Shown here: one piece after another, positions 57,207 to 64,000 of the stretch | Layout: each line of letters begins with the position of its first letter | Numbering within the stretch: position 1 is the stretch's first letter | Source: Rhodobacteraceae bacterium HLUCCA12 | GTDB lineage: Bacteria; Pseudomonadota; Alphaproteobacteria; Rhodobacterales; Rhodobacteraceae | Direction of reading: 5' to 3' | DNA: 64,000 nucleotides | Assembly: GCA_001314715.1 (NCBI GenBank) | Contig: LJSV01000004.1 | Location: 1 to 64,000 of the forward strand | The notes under the pieces: model-generated | What the model saw: the letters and a program-made list of their open reading frames with translations, nothing else | Told to the model about the DNA's origin: nothing | Databases searched by the model: none | Program-made: the position numbers and the translations under genes

Positions 57207-57755
57207 GTGTCGCAAGCCGAAGAGGCACAGGGCGAGTGGGTAAGCCAGATGCTGAGCGTGGCGCAACATGGCGACGAGGCCGCGTTTGCCGAGCTGTTCG
57301 CCCATTTCGCGCCCAGGATAAAGGCGTTCCTGCTGAAGTCGGGCGCCGGTGGCCCGATGGCCGAGGAATGCGCGCAGGACGTGATGGCGACGGTCTGGCA
57401 CAAGGCGCGGCTGTTCGATCCGTCGCGCGCAAGCGTGGCGACATGGATCTTTACCATCGCCCGCAACCGGCGCATCGACGCGCTGCGCAAGGCGCGCAGA
57501 CCCGAGCCTGAAGACCTGCCATGGGGGCCCGAACCTGAACCCGACCAGGCGGATGTCCTGTCGCTGCAACAAGAAAGCGAGAAACTGGGAGAGGCGCTTG
57601 CCCTCCTGCCCGAAAACCAGCGGGCCTTGATCGAACAGGCGTATTTCGGTGATCTGTCGCATGGCGAGATTGCGCGAATTACCGGATTGCCGCTTGGCAC
57701 GATCAAGTCCCGTATCCGTCTGGCGCTCGAAAAGCTGCGTCAGGCCATGACGTGA
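57207..57755 (+). CDS. rpoE: ECF RNA polymerase sigma factor (RpoE, group ECF11-like)
   Basis: I place the start at the GTG at 57207 (VSQAEEAQGEWVSQMLSVAQ), preceded by AAAAGGTG, giving 182 residues as in relatives. The ATG at 57105 of the track lies at the predicted transcription start. Region 2 (EECAQDVMATVWHKARLFDP...WIFTIARNRRIDALR) and region 4 (ENQRALIEQAYFGDLSHGEIARITGLPLGTIKSRI) are intact. It directs the singlet-oxygen response in related bacteria, held inactive by the ChrR encoded 4 bp downstream, and probably drives both promoters beside it. Confidence 0.92.
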   Translation: MSQAEEAQGEWVSQMLSVAQHGDEAAFAELFAHFAPRIKAFLLKSGAGGPMAEECAQDVMATVWHKARLFDPSRASVATWIFTIARNRRIDALRKARRPEPEDLPWGPEPEPDQADVLSLQQESEKLGEALALLPENQRALIEQAYFGDLSHGEIARITGLPLGTIKSRIRLALEKLRQAMT

Positions 57756-57759
57756 AGGT

Positions 57760-58422
57760 ATGACCGCGATGATCCGCCACCATCTCAACGATGCGCTTTT
57801 GATGGGTTACAGCGCCGGGCAACTGCCCGAGGCGTTCAACCTGATCGTGGCGACGCATATCTCGATGTGCGATGAGTGCCGGGCGCGGCTTGAAAGCTTC
57901 GATGCCGTTGGCGGAGCCCTGCTGGAAACGGCCGTCACCGATACCGGCGAGGTCGCCATGGCCGAGGACAGCCTGGCCCAGGTGATGGCCCGCATTCGGC
58001 AGGCCCCGCCCGAGCCGCGCAAGGTGCAAAGGCCCGAACCCTGTCTGTTTCCGGCCCCCTTGCGCAAGTATGTCGGCGGCGATGCCGAGGCGGGGCGCTG
58101 GCGCGCGGTGGGCGGCGGCGTTCGTCAGGCGATCCTGCCCACGGCGCGCGATGCATCGGCCAGACTGCTTTATATCCCGGCGGGCATGGCGGTGCCGGAT
58201 CATGGCCATCGCGGCACGGAACTGACGCTGGTATTGCAAGGTGCCTTCAGCGATGCGGTGGACCGGTTCGGGCCAGGCGACATCGAAATCGCAACCGAGG
58301 ATCTGGAACACACCCCGGTGGCCGAACCCGGCATGGACTGCATCTGCCTTGCGGTCACGGATGCGCCGCTGCGCTTCAACGGCATGGTGCCGCGCCTGCT
58401 GCAACCGTTCCTGAAGATCTGA
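57760..58422 (+). CDS. chrR: Zinc-dependent anti-sigma factor ChrR
   Basis: The 220-residue protein has the N-terminal zinc anti-sigma domain with the histidine pair IRHHLNDALL and HISMCDEC (H-x3-C-x2-C) near residue 33. A C-terminal cupin domain follows, with the metal ligands in VPDHGHRGTELTLVLQGAF and GDIEIATEDLEHTP. This two-domain layout is that of R. sphaeroides ChrR, in which the cupin part is needed to release RpoE on singlet oxygen. ATG 57760 sits almost on the ribosome binding site (GAAGG), so the ATG at 57769 is also possible. Confidence 0.95.
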   Translation: MTAMIRHHLNDALLMGYSAGQLPEAFNLIVATHISMCDECRARLESFDAVGGALLETAVTDTGEVAMAEDSLAQVMARIRQAPPEPRKVQRPEPCLFPAPLRKYVGGDAEAGRWRAVGGGVRQAILPTARDASARLLYIPAGMAVPDHGHRGTELTLVLQGAFSDAVDRFGPGDIEIATEDLEHTPVAEPGMDCICLAVTDAPLRFNGMVPRLLQPFLKI

Positions 58423-58464
58423 ACGAACCTTCGCTGCCCCGTGCAGGCGAGTTGGCCCAACGGA

Positions 58465-59871
58465 TCAATCGGTCCATGACTGGTCGTCGGGCCGGGCCTC
58501 GGGAACGGTCAGGGTGCGCGGTTCCTGTTCGACGGGCGGGGCGGATTCCAGCGAAGCGTCGCGCTGGACAACGCCCAGCGCCTCGAACTTGCGGGCGGCG
58601 GGCAGCACCCGCCCCTCCATCGAGCCGACGGCCCGGTTATAGGTCTCGACCGCCGTGCCCAGGGCTTTTCCGGTGCGTCCCAGGTGCGACATGAACGTGC
58701 CAAGCCGGTCGTAGATGTCGCGTGCCAGTCGTTGAACCTCGGCGGCGTTTTCGGCCATTTTTTCCTGTTGCCAGCCATAGGCAATGGCCTTGACCAGCGC
58801 GATCAGGGTCGTCGGGGATGCGATCAGCACACGGTTCTCGAACGCGAATTCCAAAATCGCCGGGTCAGCCTCGGCGGCGGCGGCGACGAATGTCTCGCCG
58901 GGAATGAACATCACGATGAAATCAGGCGCGGCAGGAAGCGTGTCCTGATAGGCCTTCGAGGCCAGCGCGCGGACATGCTGGCGAAGTTGCGCGGCGTGGC
59001 GCTTGAGCTGCGCATTCTGCGCCTCGACACCGTCGCATTCCAGCGAATCGAGATAGGCCTCAAGCGGGGTCTTGGCGTCGATCACCACGCTTTTGCCACC
59101 CGGTATATGGACGATCGCGTCCGGGCGCAGCCGACCCGCCTCGCCGCTCTCGACCGATTTTTCAGTGACGAAATCGACATTTTCTGTCATGCCGGCCAGT
59201 TCAAAGACCTTGCGCAACTGCATCTCGCCCCAGCGTCCGCGCGTCTTGGGCGCGCGCAGGGCCTGAACCAGGCGCCGGGTCTCCTGCCCCAGCGATCGCT
59301 GCCCCTCGGCCAGTTGCAGAACCTGCGCCTTGATCGCACCATACGCTTCGTTGCGCGCCTTCTCGATCTCGCTGATCTTGCTGTCAAAGGTGACCAGTTT
59401 CTGGTTCAGATGGCCCAGCGTTTCCTGAAACTTGGTGTGCTGGGTCTCCTGCAGGGCACGCGTTTCCTGATCGTGCTTGGCATATCGCTCGGACACGAGT
59501 TGCAGAAAATCCTGCGCATTGGTCTTGAGGGCGTTGTTCGCCAGATGCGCGAACCGCGCTTCCATTTCGGCGCGCGCGCGCTCCATCTCCTCGATGCGCG
59601 ATTGATGGCTGGCGCGCAGGGCTTCCAGCTGCTTTTCCGCATCCATGCGCTGGTTCATCTCGGCGTCGCGCATCTGCCGCAGCGCGCCGATTTCCTGCTC
59701 GTATTGATCGGCGCGGCGCGCCCGTTCGCCTGTCGAGGCCAGTTCGTGCTGCATCTCGGCGATCTGCTCACGCGCCCGACCCAGCGCGCGCATCATCCAG
59801 CCCAAAAGCGCGATCAGCGCCAAGCCTATGGCAAGCGAAAAGAGTGGCACAAGGCTTGAATCGATGGCCAT
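58465..59871 (-). CDS. rmuC: DNA recombination protein RmuC
   Basis: The 468-residue protein has an N-terminal membrane anchor (PLFSLAIGLALIALLGWMM). A long coiled coil of about 150 residues follows, rich in Glu, Gln and Arg. The RmuC domain carries TRGRWGEMQLRKVFELAGM near residue 220, VVIDAKTPLEAYLDSLE and the C-terminal VMFIPGETFVAAAAEAD. RmuC limits inversions at short repeats in E. coli, with a proposed nuclease-like core. It is convergent with chrR, 42 bp apart, and lies 28 bp downstream of mutL. Confidence 0.95.
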   Translation of the reverse strand: MAIDSSLVPLFSLAIGLALIALLGWMMRALGRAREQIAEMQHELASTGERARRADQYEQEIGALRQMRDAEMNQRMDAEKQLEALRASHQSRIEEMERARAEMEARFAHLANNALKTNAQDFLQLVSERYAKHDQETRALQETQHTKFQETLGHLNQKLVTFDSKISEIEKARNEAYGAIKAQVLQLAEGQRSLGQETRRLVQALRAPKTRGRWGEMQLRKVFELAGMTENVDFVTEKSVESGEAGRLRPDAIVHIPGGKSVVIDAKTPLEAYLDSLECDGVEAQNAQLKRHAAQLRQHVRALASKAYQDTLPAAPDFIVMFIPGETFVAAAAEADPAILEFAFENRVLIASPTTLIALVKAIAYGWQQEKMAENAAEVQRLARDIYDRLGTFMSHLGRTGKALGTAVETYNRAVGSMEGRVLPAARKFEALGVVQRDASLESAPPVEQEPRTLTVPEARPDDQSWTD

Positions 59872-59899
59872 GTCGAACTCCGGTATGTCGAAACGGCAC

Positions 59900-61783
59900 C
59901 TATCGCCGCCCGAACAGTTTTTCGATGTCAGCCAGCTTCAACTCGACATAGGTGGGACGCCCGTGATTGCACTGGCCCGAATGCGGCGTCGCCTCCATCT
60001 CGCGCAGCAGGGCGTTCATTTCCTCGGCGCGCATCTGCCGGCCGGACCGAACGGAGCCGTGACAGGCCATGCGGCTGAGAACGCCATCCAGACGCGTGTT
60101 CAGGCTTTGGCTCTGACCCAGGTCTGCCAGCTCATCCAGAATGTCGCGCACCAGACCGGCGGCATCCACAATGCCCAAAGCGGCAGGGGTTTCGCGCACG
60201 GCAACCGCATCCCCGCCAAAGGGTTCGACCGTCAACCCCATGCGTGCCAGATCCGCGGCATGGGCCAGCAGGCGCGCGGCATCGCCCGCCGACAGCGGCA
60301 CGATTTCGGGGATCAGCAGCGCCTGGGCGGGAACGCCATTGTCGGCCATCTGGCGTTTCAGGCGTTCATAGACCAGGCGTTCATGCGCGGCGTGCTGATC
60401 GACGATGACGAGCCCGTCGCTGGTCTGGGCAATGATGTAGTTTTCGTGCAGTTGCGCGCGCGCGGCGCCCAGCGGCGCGTCGGTTGGTCCGGTCTCGGGT
60501 TCGATCCGGGCCGAAGGCGCGGCAGGGCCGTCAAAGGGTGCCTGAGTCTGGGCGAAACCGTCTGGCCCATCCGTGGAAGGGGCCTGCGCCGCGTAGCTTT
60601 GGGCCACCGCGCCGGCACCGGGGTGACGGGATCGGTTCGACAAGTCCATCTGATAGATCCGCGGACCTGACGCCTCGGGGCGCATCGCCCCCAACGTGGC
60701 ATCCGCCACCGTGCTCGCCGCACGGTGCCCAGCCTCGGCAAGCGCATGACGCAACGCCGAAACCACCAAACCCCGCGCCATGCCGGGGTCACGAAAGCGA
60801 ACCTCGGCCTTGGCCGGATGCACGTTCACATCGACCAGCGCGGGTGGGCATTCCAGGAACAGAACCGCAGCCGGGTGCCGGTCGCGCGACAGGAAATCGG
60901 AATAGGCCGCGCGCAGCGCGCCGGTCAGCAACTTGTCACGCACCGGACGCCCGTTGACGAAAACGAACTGCGCCACCGCGGCGCCGCGTGAATAGGTGGG
61001 CAGGGCGGCATGGCCCGTCAGGTGCAATTCGTCACGCCGGGCGTCGATGCGCAGGGCGTTGGCGGTAAAATCGCGCCCCAGCAGACGGGCAAGACGGGCC
61101 TCCATCGCGTCGAAAAGCTCGCCCTGTTCGGCCTCAAGCCGCAGGATGTCGCGCGACTGGCCGCCCGACACATCGGCAAGCGTGAAGCTGACATAGGGCT
61201 CGGCCATGGCAAGGCGCTTGACGGTATCGGCGATGGCCTGCGCCTCGGCCCGGTCGGTACGCAGGAATTTCAGACGCGCGGGGGTGGCGTGAAAGAGATC
61301 GCGCAGTTCAACCTGCGTCCCCTGGTTCAGCGCGGCAGGGCGAACCGCGCCGATCCGCCCGCCGGTCACGGCGATCTGGGCGCCCTCGTGCCCTTTGGCA
61401 TGGCTGGTGATGGTCAGCCGCGCCACGGCCCCCAGTGACGGCAATGCCTCGCCCCGAAACCCGAAGGTATGGATATTCAGCAGGTCAGAGCCGTCGATCT
61501 TGGATGTGGCGTGGCGCGACAGGGCCAGCGGCAGATCCTGCGGCGCCATGCCGTGGCCGTCGTCACTGACCCGGATCAGGGTCTTGCCGCCATCGGCATA
61601 GGCCACGGTGACGCGCCGCGCCCCGGCATCGAGCGCGTTTTCGACCAGTTCCTTGACCGCCGAGGCCGGGCGCTCGACGACCTCGCCGGCGGCGATGCGG
61701 TTTGCCGCCGATTCATCGAGTTGACGAATCGCAGGCGGAGCTTGGCTTATATTGGGGCGAGGCGCGATCATGCCACCAGACAT
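59900..61783 (-). CDS. mutL: DNA mismatch repair protein MutL (endonuclease type)
   Basis: The 627-residue protein has the GHKL ATPase motifs [30 protein letters not shown] and [13 protein letters not shown]. After a Pro/Ala-rich linker, the C-terminal domain holds [24 protein letters not shown] and CNHGRPT, the metal-binding triad of MutL nucleases. This suits alphaproteobacteria, which lack MutH. Of the clustered possible starts the first ([11 protein letters not shown]) is in the track; [10 protein letters not shown] four codons later is equally plausible. Confidence 0.96.
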   Translation of the reverse strand: MSGGMIAPRPNISQAPPAIRQLDESAANRIAAGEVVERPASAVKELVENALDAGARRVTVAYADGGKTLIRVSDDGHGMAPQDLPLALSRHATSKIDGSDLLNIHTFGFRGEALPSLGAVARLTITSHAKGHEGAQIAVTGGRIGAVRPAALNQGTQVELRDLFHATPARLKFLRTDRAEAQAIADTVKRLAMAEPYVSFTLADVSGGQSRDILRLEAEQGELFDAMEARLARLLGRDFTANALRIDARRDELHLTGHAALPTYSRGAAVAQFVFVNGRPVRDKLLTGALRAAYSDFLSRDRHPAAVLFLECPPALVDVNVHPAKAEVRFRDPGMARGLVVSALRHALAEAGHRAASTVADATLGAMRPEASGPRIYQMDLSNRSRHPGAGAVAQSYAAQAPSTDGPDGFAQTQAPFDGPAAPSARIEPETGPTDAPLGAARAQLHENYIIAQTSDGLVIVDQHAAHERLVYERLKRQMADNGVPAQALLIPEIVPLSAGDAARLLAHAADLARMGLTVEPFGGDAVAVRETPAALGIVDAAGLVRDILDELADLGQSQSLNTRLDGVLSRMACHGSVRSGRQMRAEEMNALLREMEATPHSGQCNHGRPTYVELKLADIEKLFGRR

Positions 61784-61822
61784 AGCATGCCGCCCCTGCC
61801 TTGCAAAGCCGACTCGCGCGGG

Positions 61823-63124
61823 TCAATCCAGCCCCTCGGGCTGCCCCACGACAATGAAATGCAACGCATCCGGCTTGATCAAGCGCTCGGCCACGCGGTG
61901 AACATCCTCCAGCGTCACATCGCGCACCAGCTCGTTGCGGACATTCACATAGTCGATGTCGAAGCCCTGAAACTGCATCGACGCCAGGATCGACGCGATC
62001 GCGCCATTGCCATCGAATCGCAGCGGATAAGCGCCGGTCAGATAGGTCTTGATGCGTTCCAGATCGGCCTCTGTTATGCCGCCATCGGCCAGCCATTGCC
62101 ATTCGTCGCGCATCAGTTCCACCACCTCGGCGGCGGTCGCATTGTCGGTCGAAAGCCGGCCTTGAAAACTGTCGCCATGCGCCGCCGATGCCAGCGACGT
62201 GCCGACACCATAGGTCAGCCCGCGGCGTTCGCGCAGTTCGCGCATCAGCCGGGTGCCGAACCGCCCGCCGCCAAACACCTCGTTCATCACGAAAGCGGTC
62301 AGAAAATCGGGATCGTCGCGCGGGATCCCCGCATGGCCAAAGGCGATCACCGATTGCGGGCCGTCATGCGGTATGACCGTGACCCCGCCATCAAGCGTGA
62401 ATTCAGCATAATCGGGCAACGGCTCTGTCGCCGCGGGCAGATCGCCCAGCAGGCGATCCAGAATTTCGCCCAGTTCCTCGGCGGAAATGTCGCCCGCCGC
62501 CCCCACCAGAACCCGGTCGCGGGTCAGGGCCGTCTCATGTGCCGCGCGAATGTCGTCGATCTCCAGCGACGCGACCGAATCCGGCGTACCGTCGCTGGGC
62601 CGCGCATAGGGATGCCCCTGATAGGCCCGTTCATTGAAGGCGCGGCTGGCGATCGCCTGCGGATTGCGCGCCGCCCGTTCAAGCGATGCAATCTGTTGCC
62701 TGCGCGCACGCTCCAGCGCGGCGGCGTCGAAGCGCGGCTCGATCAGGGCACTGCGGGCCAAGTCGATGACTGCATCGCGGTTTTCGCTCAGGGTCCGGAT
62801 CGACAGCGACACCGTATCGCGCCCGGCATCGAAATCCACGCTGCCGGCAAGGGATTCAAGCGACTCGGCGTATTCCTGTGCGTCAAGATCGCCCGCCCCC
62901 TCGGACAACAGACCCGCCATCATCGACACTGCCCCCTCGGCCTCATCGGCATCCAGATTGGCCCCGCCGGGAAAGATCAGCTCGATGGCGACAAACGGGA
63001 TCGAGTCGTCCTGAACCAGCCAGGCCGAGACCCCACCGGGCGAGGTGACGGGCTCGATGTCGATTTCCGCGTGCAACGGGGTTGCCAGAAACGCGGCCAC
63101 GGCAAAGGGTTTAAGGATATGCAT
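61823..63124 (-). CDS. M16 peptidase-family protein, non-catalytic partner
   Basis: I use the ATG at 63124 (MHILKPFAVAAFLATPLHAEIDIEP), whose A is shared with the stop of the upstream gene. The 433-residue protein has a signal peptide and the M16 fold, but at the zinc-site position it has EAEGAVSMMAGLL instead of HxxEH, so it should not cleave peptides. The C-terminal half keeps GGRFGTRLMRELRERRGLTYGVG, the R/Y motif that completes the active site of its partner. Such pairs form periplasmic heterodimers. Confidence 0.92.
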   Translation of the reverse strand: MHILKPFAVAAFLATPLHAEIDIEPVTSPGGVSAWLVQDDSIPFVAIELIFPGGANLDADEAEGAVSMMAGLLSEGAGDLDAQEYAESLESLAGSVDFDAGRDTVSLSIRTLSENRDAVIDLARSALIEPRFDAAALERARRQQIASLERAARNPQAIASRAFNERAYQGHPYARPSDGTPDSVASLEIDDIRAAHETALTRDRVLVGAAGDISAEELGEILDRLLGDLPAATEPLPDYAEFTLDGGVTVIPHDGPQSVIAFGHAGIPRDDPDFLTAFVMNEVFGGGRFGTRLMRELRERRGLTYGVGTSLASAAHGDSFQGRLSTDNATAAEVVELMRDEWQWLADGGITEADLERIKTYLTGAYPLRFDGNGAIASILASMQFQGFDIDYVNVRNELVRDVTLEDVHRVAERLIKPDALHFIVVGQPEGLD

Positions 63125-64000
63125 CAATCGTCTTCTCCCATCAGCCAGCCGGTCACCGACGCGCGCCGGTCCAGATCGCGCGCTGCGGCCAGGATCTCGT
63201 CGGGCGTAATGTCCTGCAAAACCTCGATCCAGGCTTCGGAATCCGCAAGCGTCAAGCCCGTCGCCAGATCGGCGCCTATAGTGCGTGCACGGGCGGCGAC
63301 ATCGTCGCGCTCATAGATTTCGGCCGCACGCAACTGCATGCGCACGCGCTCAAGCTGGTCCATATCGACGCCGGTTTCCAGAAACTCGGCAAAGGCGTCG
63401 TCAAGCGCGTCTTCGGCCTCCTGCATGCCGACATCTTGCGCCGGCGCGATCCCCAGAACGAACACGCCGTGATCCAGCGCCGTTCCGCTGTACCCGGCCC
63501 AAGCCGACAGCGCGACGCCCTCATCATAGGTCAGACGCCGTTCCAGAACCGAGGTCTGCGCGCTCCCCCCCAAGAGCGCCGCAAGCACCTGATAGGCCGC
63601 CGCCTCGCGCTGGTCGCCGGGGCGGCGATTGGGGGCAAGATACATGCGGTTGACATAGGGCTGCCCCACACGCCCGTCGCGCAGGATCAGCCGCCGTTCG
63701 GCCTGTTGCGTGGGCTCCAGTGGGCGAACGCGCTCATCCAGATCGGGATTTGCGGGAATCGCGCCGTAATGCCGTTCGGCCAGATCGCGCACCTCGTCCG
63801 CATCGACATCGCCCGCAACGACCAGAACAGCATTGTTCGGCGCATAATGCTTGCGATAGAAGTCCTCGGCGATCGTGTCGTCGAGTTGTTCCATCTCATG
63901 CCGCCAGCCGATGATCGGAATGCCATAGGGATGGTTTTGAAACAGTGCTGCGCGCATCTGTTCGTTGAAAACCCCCTCGGGGCGGCTTTCAAGGCTCTGT
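63124..64000 (-). CDS. M16 zinc peptidase, partial at window edge
   Basis: The frame stays open through the right end of the window (codons for ESRPEGVFNEQMRAALFQNHPYG read across the track's ATG at 63957), so the gene continues beyond it. The visible 292 codons are the second half, with HPYGIPIIGWRHEMEQLD and RKHYAPNNAVLVVAGDVD, plus GGSAQTSVLERRLTYDEGVALSAWAGYSG. The HxxEH zinc motif should lie outside the window. It overlaps the non-catalytic partner by one base. Confidence 0.93.
   Translation of the reverse strand, partial: QSLESRPEGVFNEQMRAALFQNHPYGIPIIGWRHEMEQLDDTIAEDFYRKHYAPNNAVLVVAGDVDADEVRDLAERHYGAIPANPDLDERVRPLEPTQQAERRLILRDGRVGQPYVNRMYLAPNRRPGDQREAAAYQVLAALLGGSAQTSVLERRLTYDEGVALSAWAGYSGTALDHGVFVLGIAPAQDVGMQEAEDALDDAFAEFLETGVDMDQLERVRMQLRAAEIYERDDVAARARTIGADLATGLTLADSEAWIEVLQDITPDEILAAARDLDRRASVTGWLMGEDD

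Overview
The window looks like a chromosomal segment from a high-GC alphaproteobacterium of the Rhodobacterales (Rhodobacteraceae or Roseobacter group). The main reasons are the translation and RNA polymerase gene set, the 'secE-nusG-rplKAJL-rpoBC ... rpsL-rpsG-fusA-tuf' order, a RpoE/ChrR-type sigma/anti-sigma pair divergent from a DUF1365/FAD-oxidoreductase operon, and GC-rich intergenic hairpins of a type I associate with this order. I see no prophage, transposase, CRISPR array, rRNA or plasmid function. Almost all long overlapping entries of the ORF track are antisense or out-of-frame shadows caused by high GC.

Layout. 1-18.5 kb, minus strand: the translation/transcription core, read right to left: tRNA-Trp, secE, nusG, rplK, rplA, rplJ, rplL, rpoB, rpoC, then rpsL, rpsG, fusA and the start of tuf. 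Two unrelated insertions break it. A sulfotransferase-like gene lies between tRNA-Trp and secE, and a rhamnosyltransferase-like gene plus an EamA transporter lie between rpoC and rpsL. 18.6-22.7 kb: mtaB-dapF (minus), then a TauE/SafE permease and an EamA exporter (plus). 22.8-27.1 kb: a TRAP uptake system (dctP, dctQ, dctM) and an AEC carrier. 27.4-31.5 kb: dnaK-dnaJ behind a heat-shock-like promoter, and radC. 31.5-38 kb: a PstS-like/OmpA fusion, an unknown exported protein, secA, and a divergent parvulin-type isomerase.

38-48.6 kb, plus strand: argJ, a Nudix hydrolase, kynU and kynA (tryptophan to anthranilate), an L,D-transpeptidase, a two-subunit molybdenum hydroxylase, a pterin carbinolamine dehydratase, a convergent peroxiredoxin, a ferredoxin-reductase-like flavoprotein and rsmD. 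Two inverted copies of one roughly 64-bp intergenic repeat bracket the Nudix-kynU pair. 48.6-52.3 kb: a FemAB/GNAT-like protein, a SAM methyltransferase, cobD (cbiB) and a DUF3775 protein.

52.4-58.4 kb is the most interesting block. A five-gene, tightly overlapping minus-strand operon (FAD oxidoreductase, DUF1365, MFS_2 carrier, DUF3833, SDR) is divergent from rpoE-chrR. The 220-bp divergent region carries two matching ECF-sigma-like promoters, TGATCC-N18-TATTCG toward rpoE and TAATCC-N18-TATCCC toward the operon. By analogy with Rhodobacter sphaeroides this should be the singlet-oxygen response locus that includes furan-fatty-acid genes; three of the five operon proteins have no assigned biochemical role that I know of. 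58.4-64 kb, minus strand: rmuC, mutL and a pair of M16 peptidase-family genes, the second running off the window edge.
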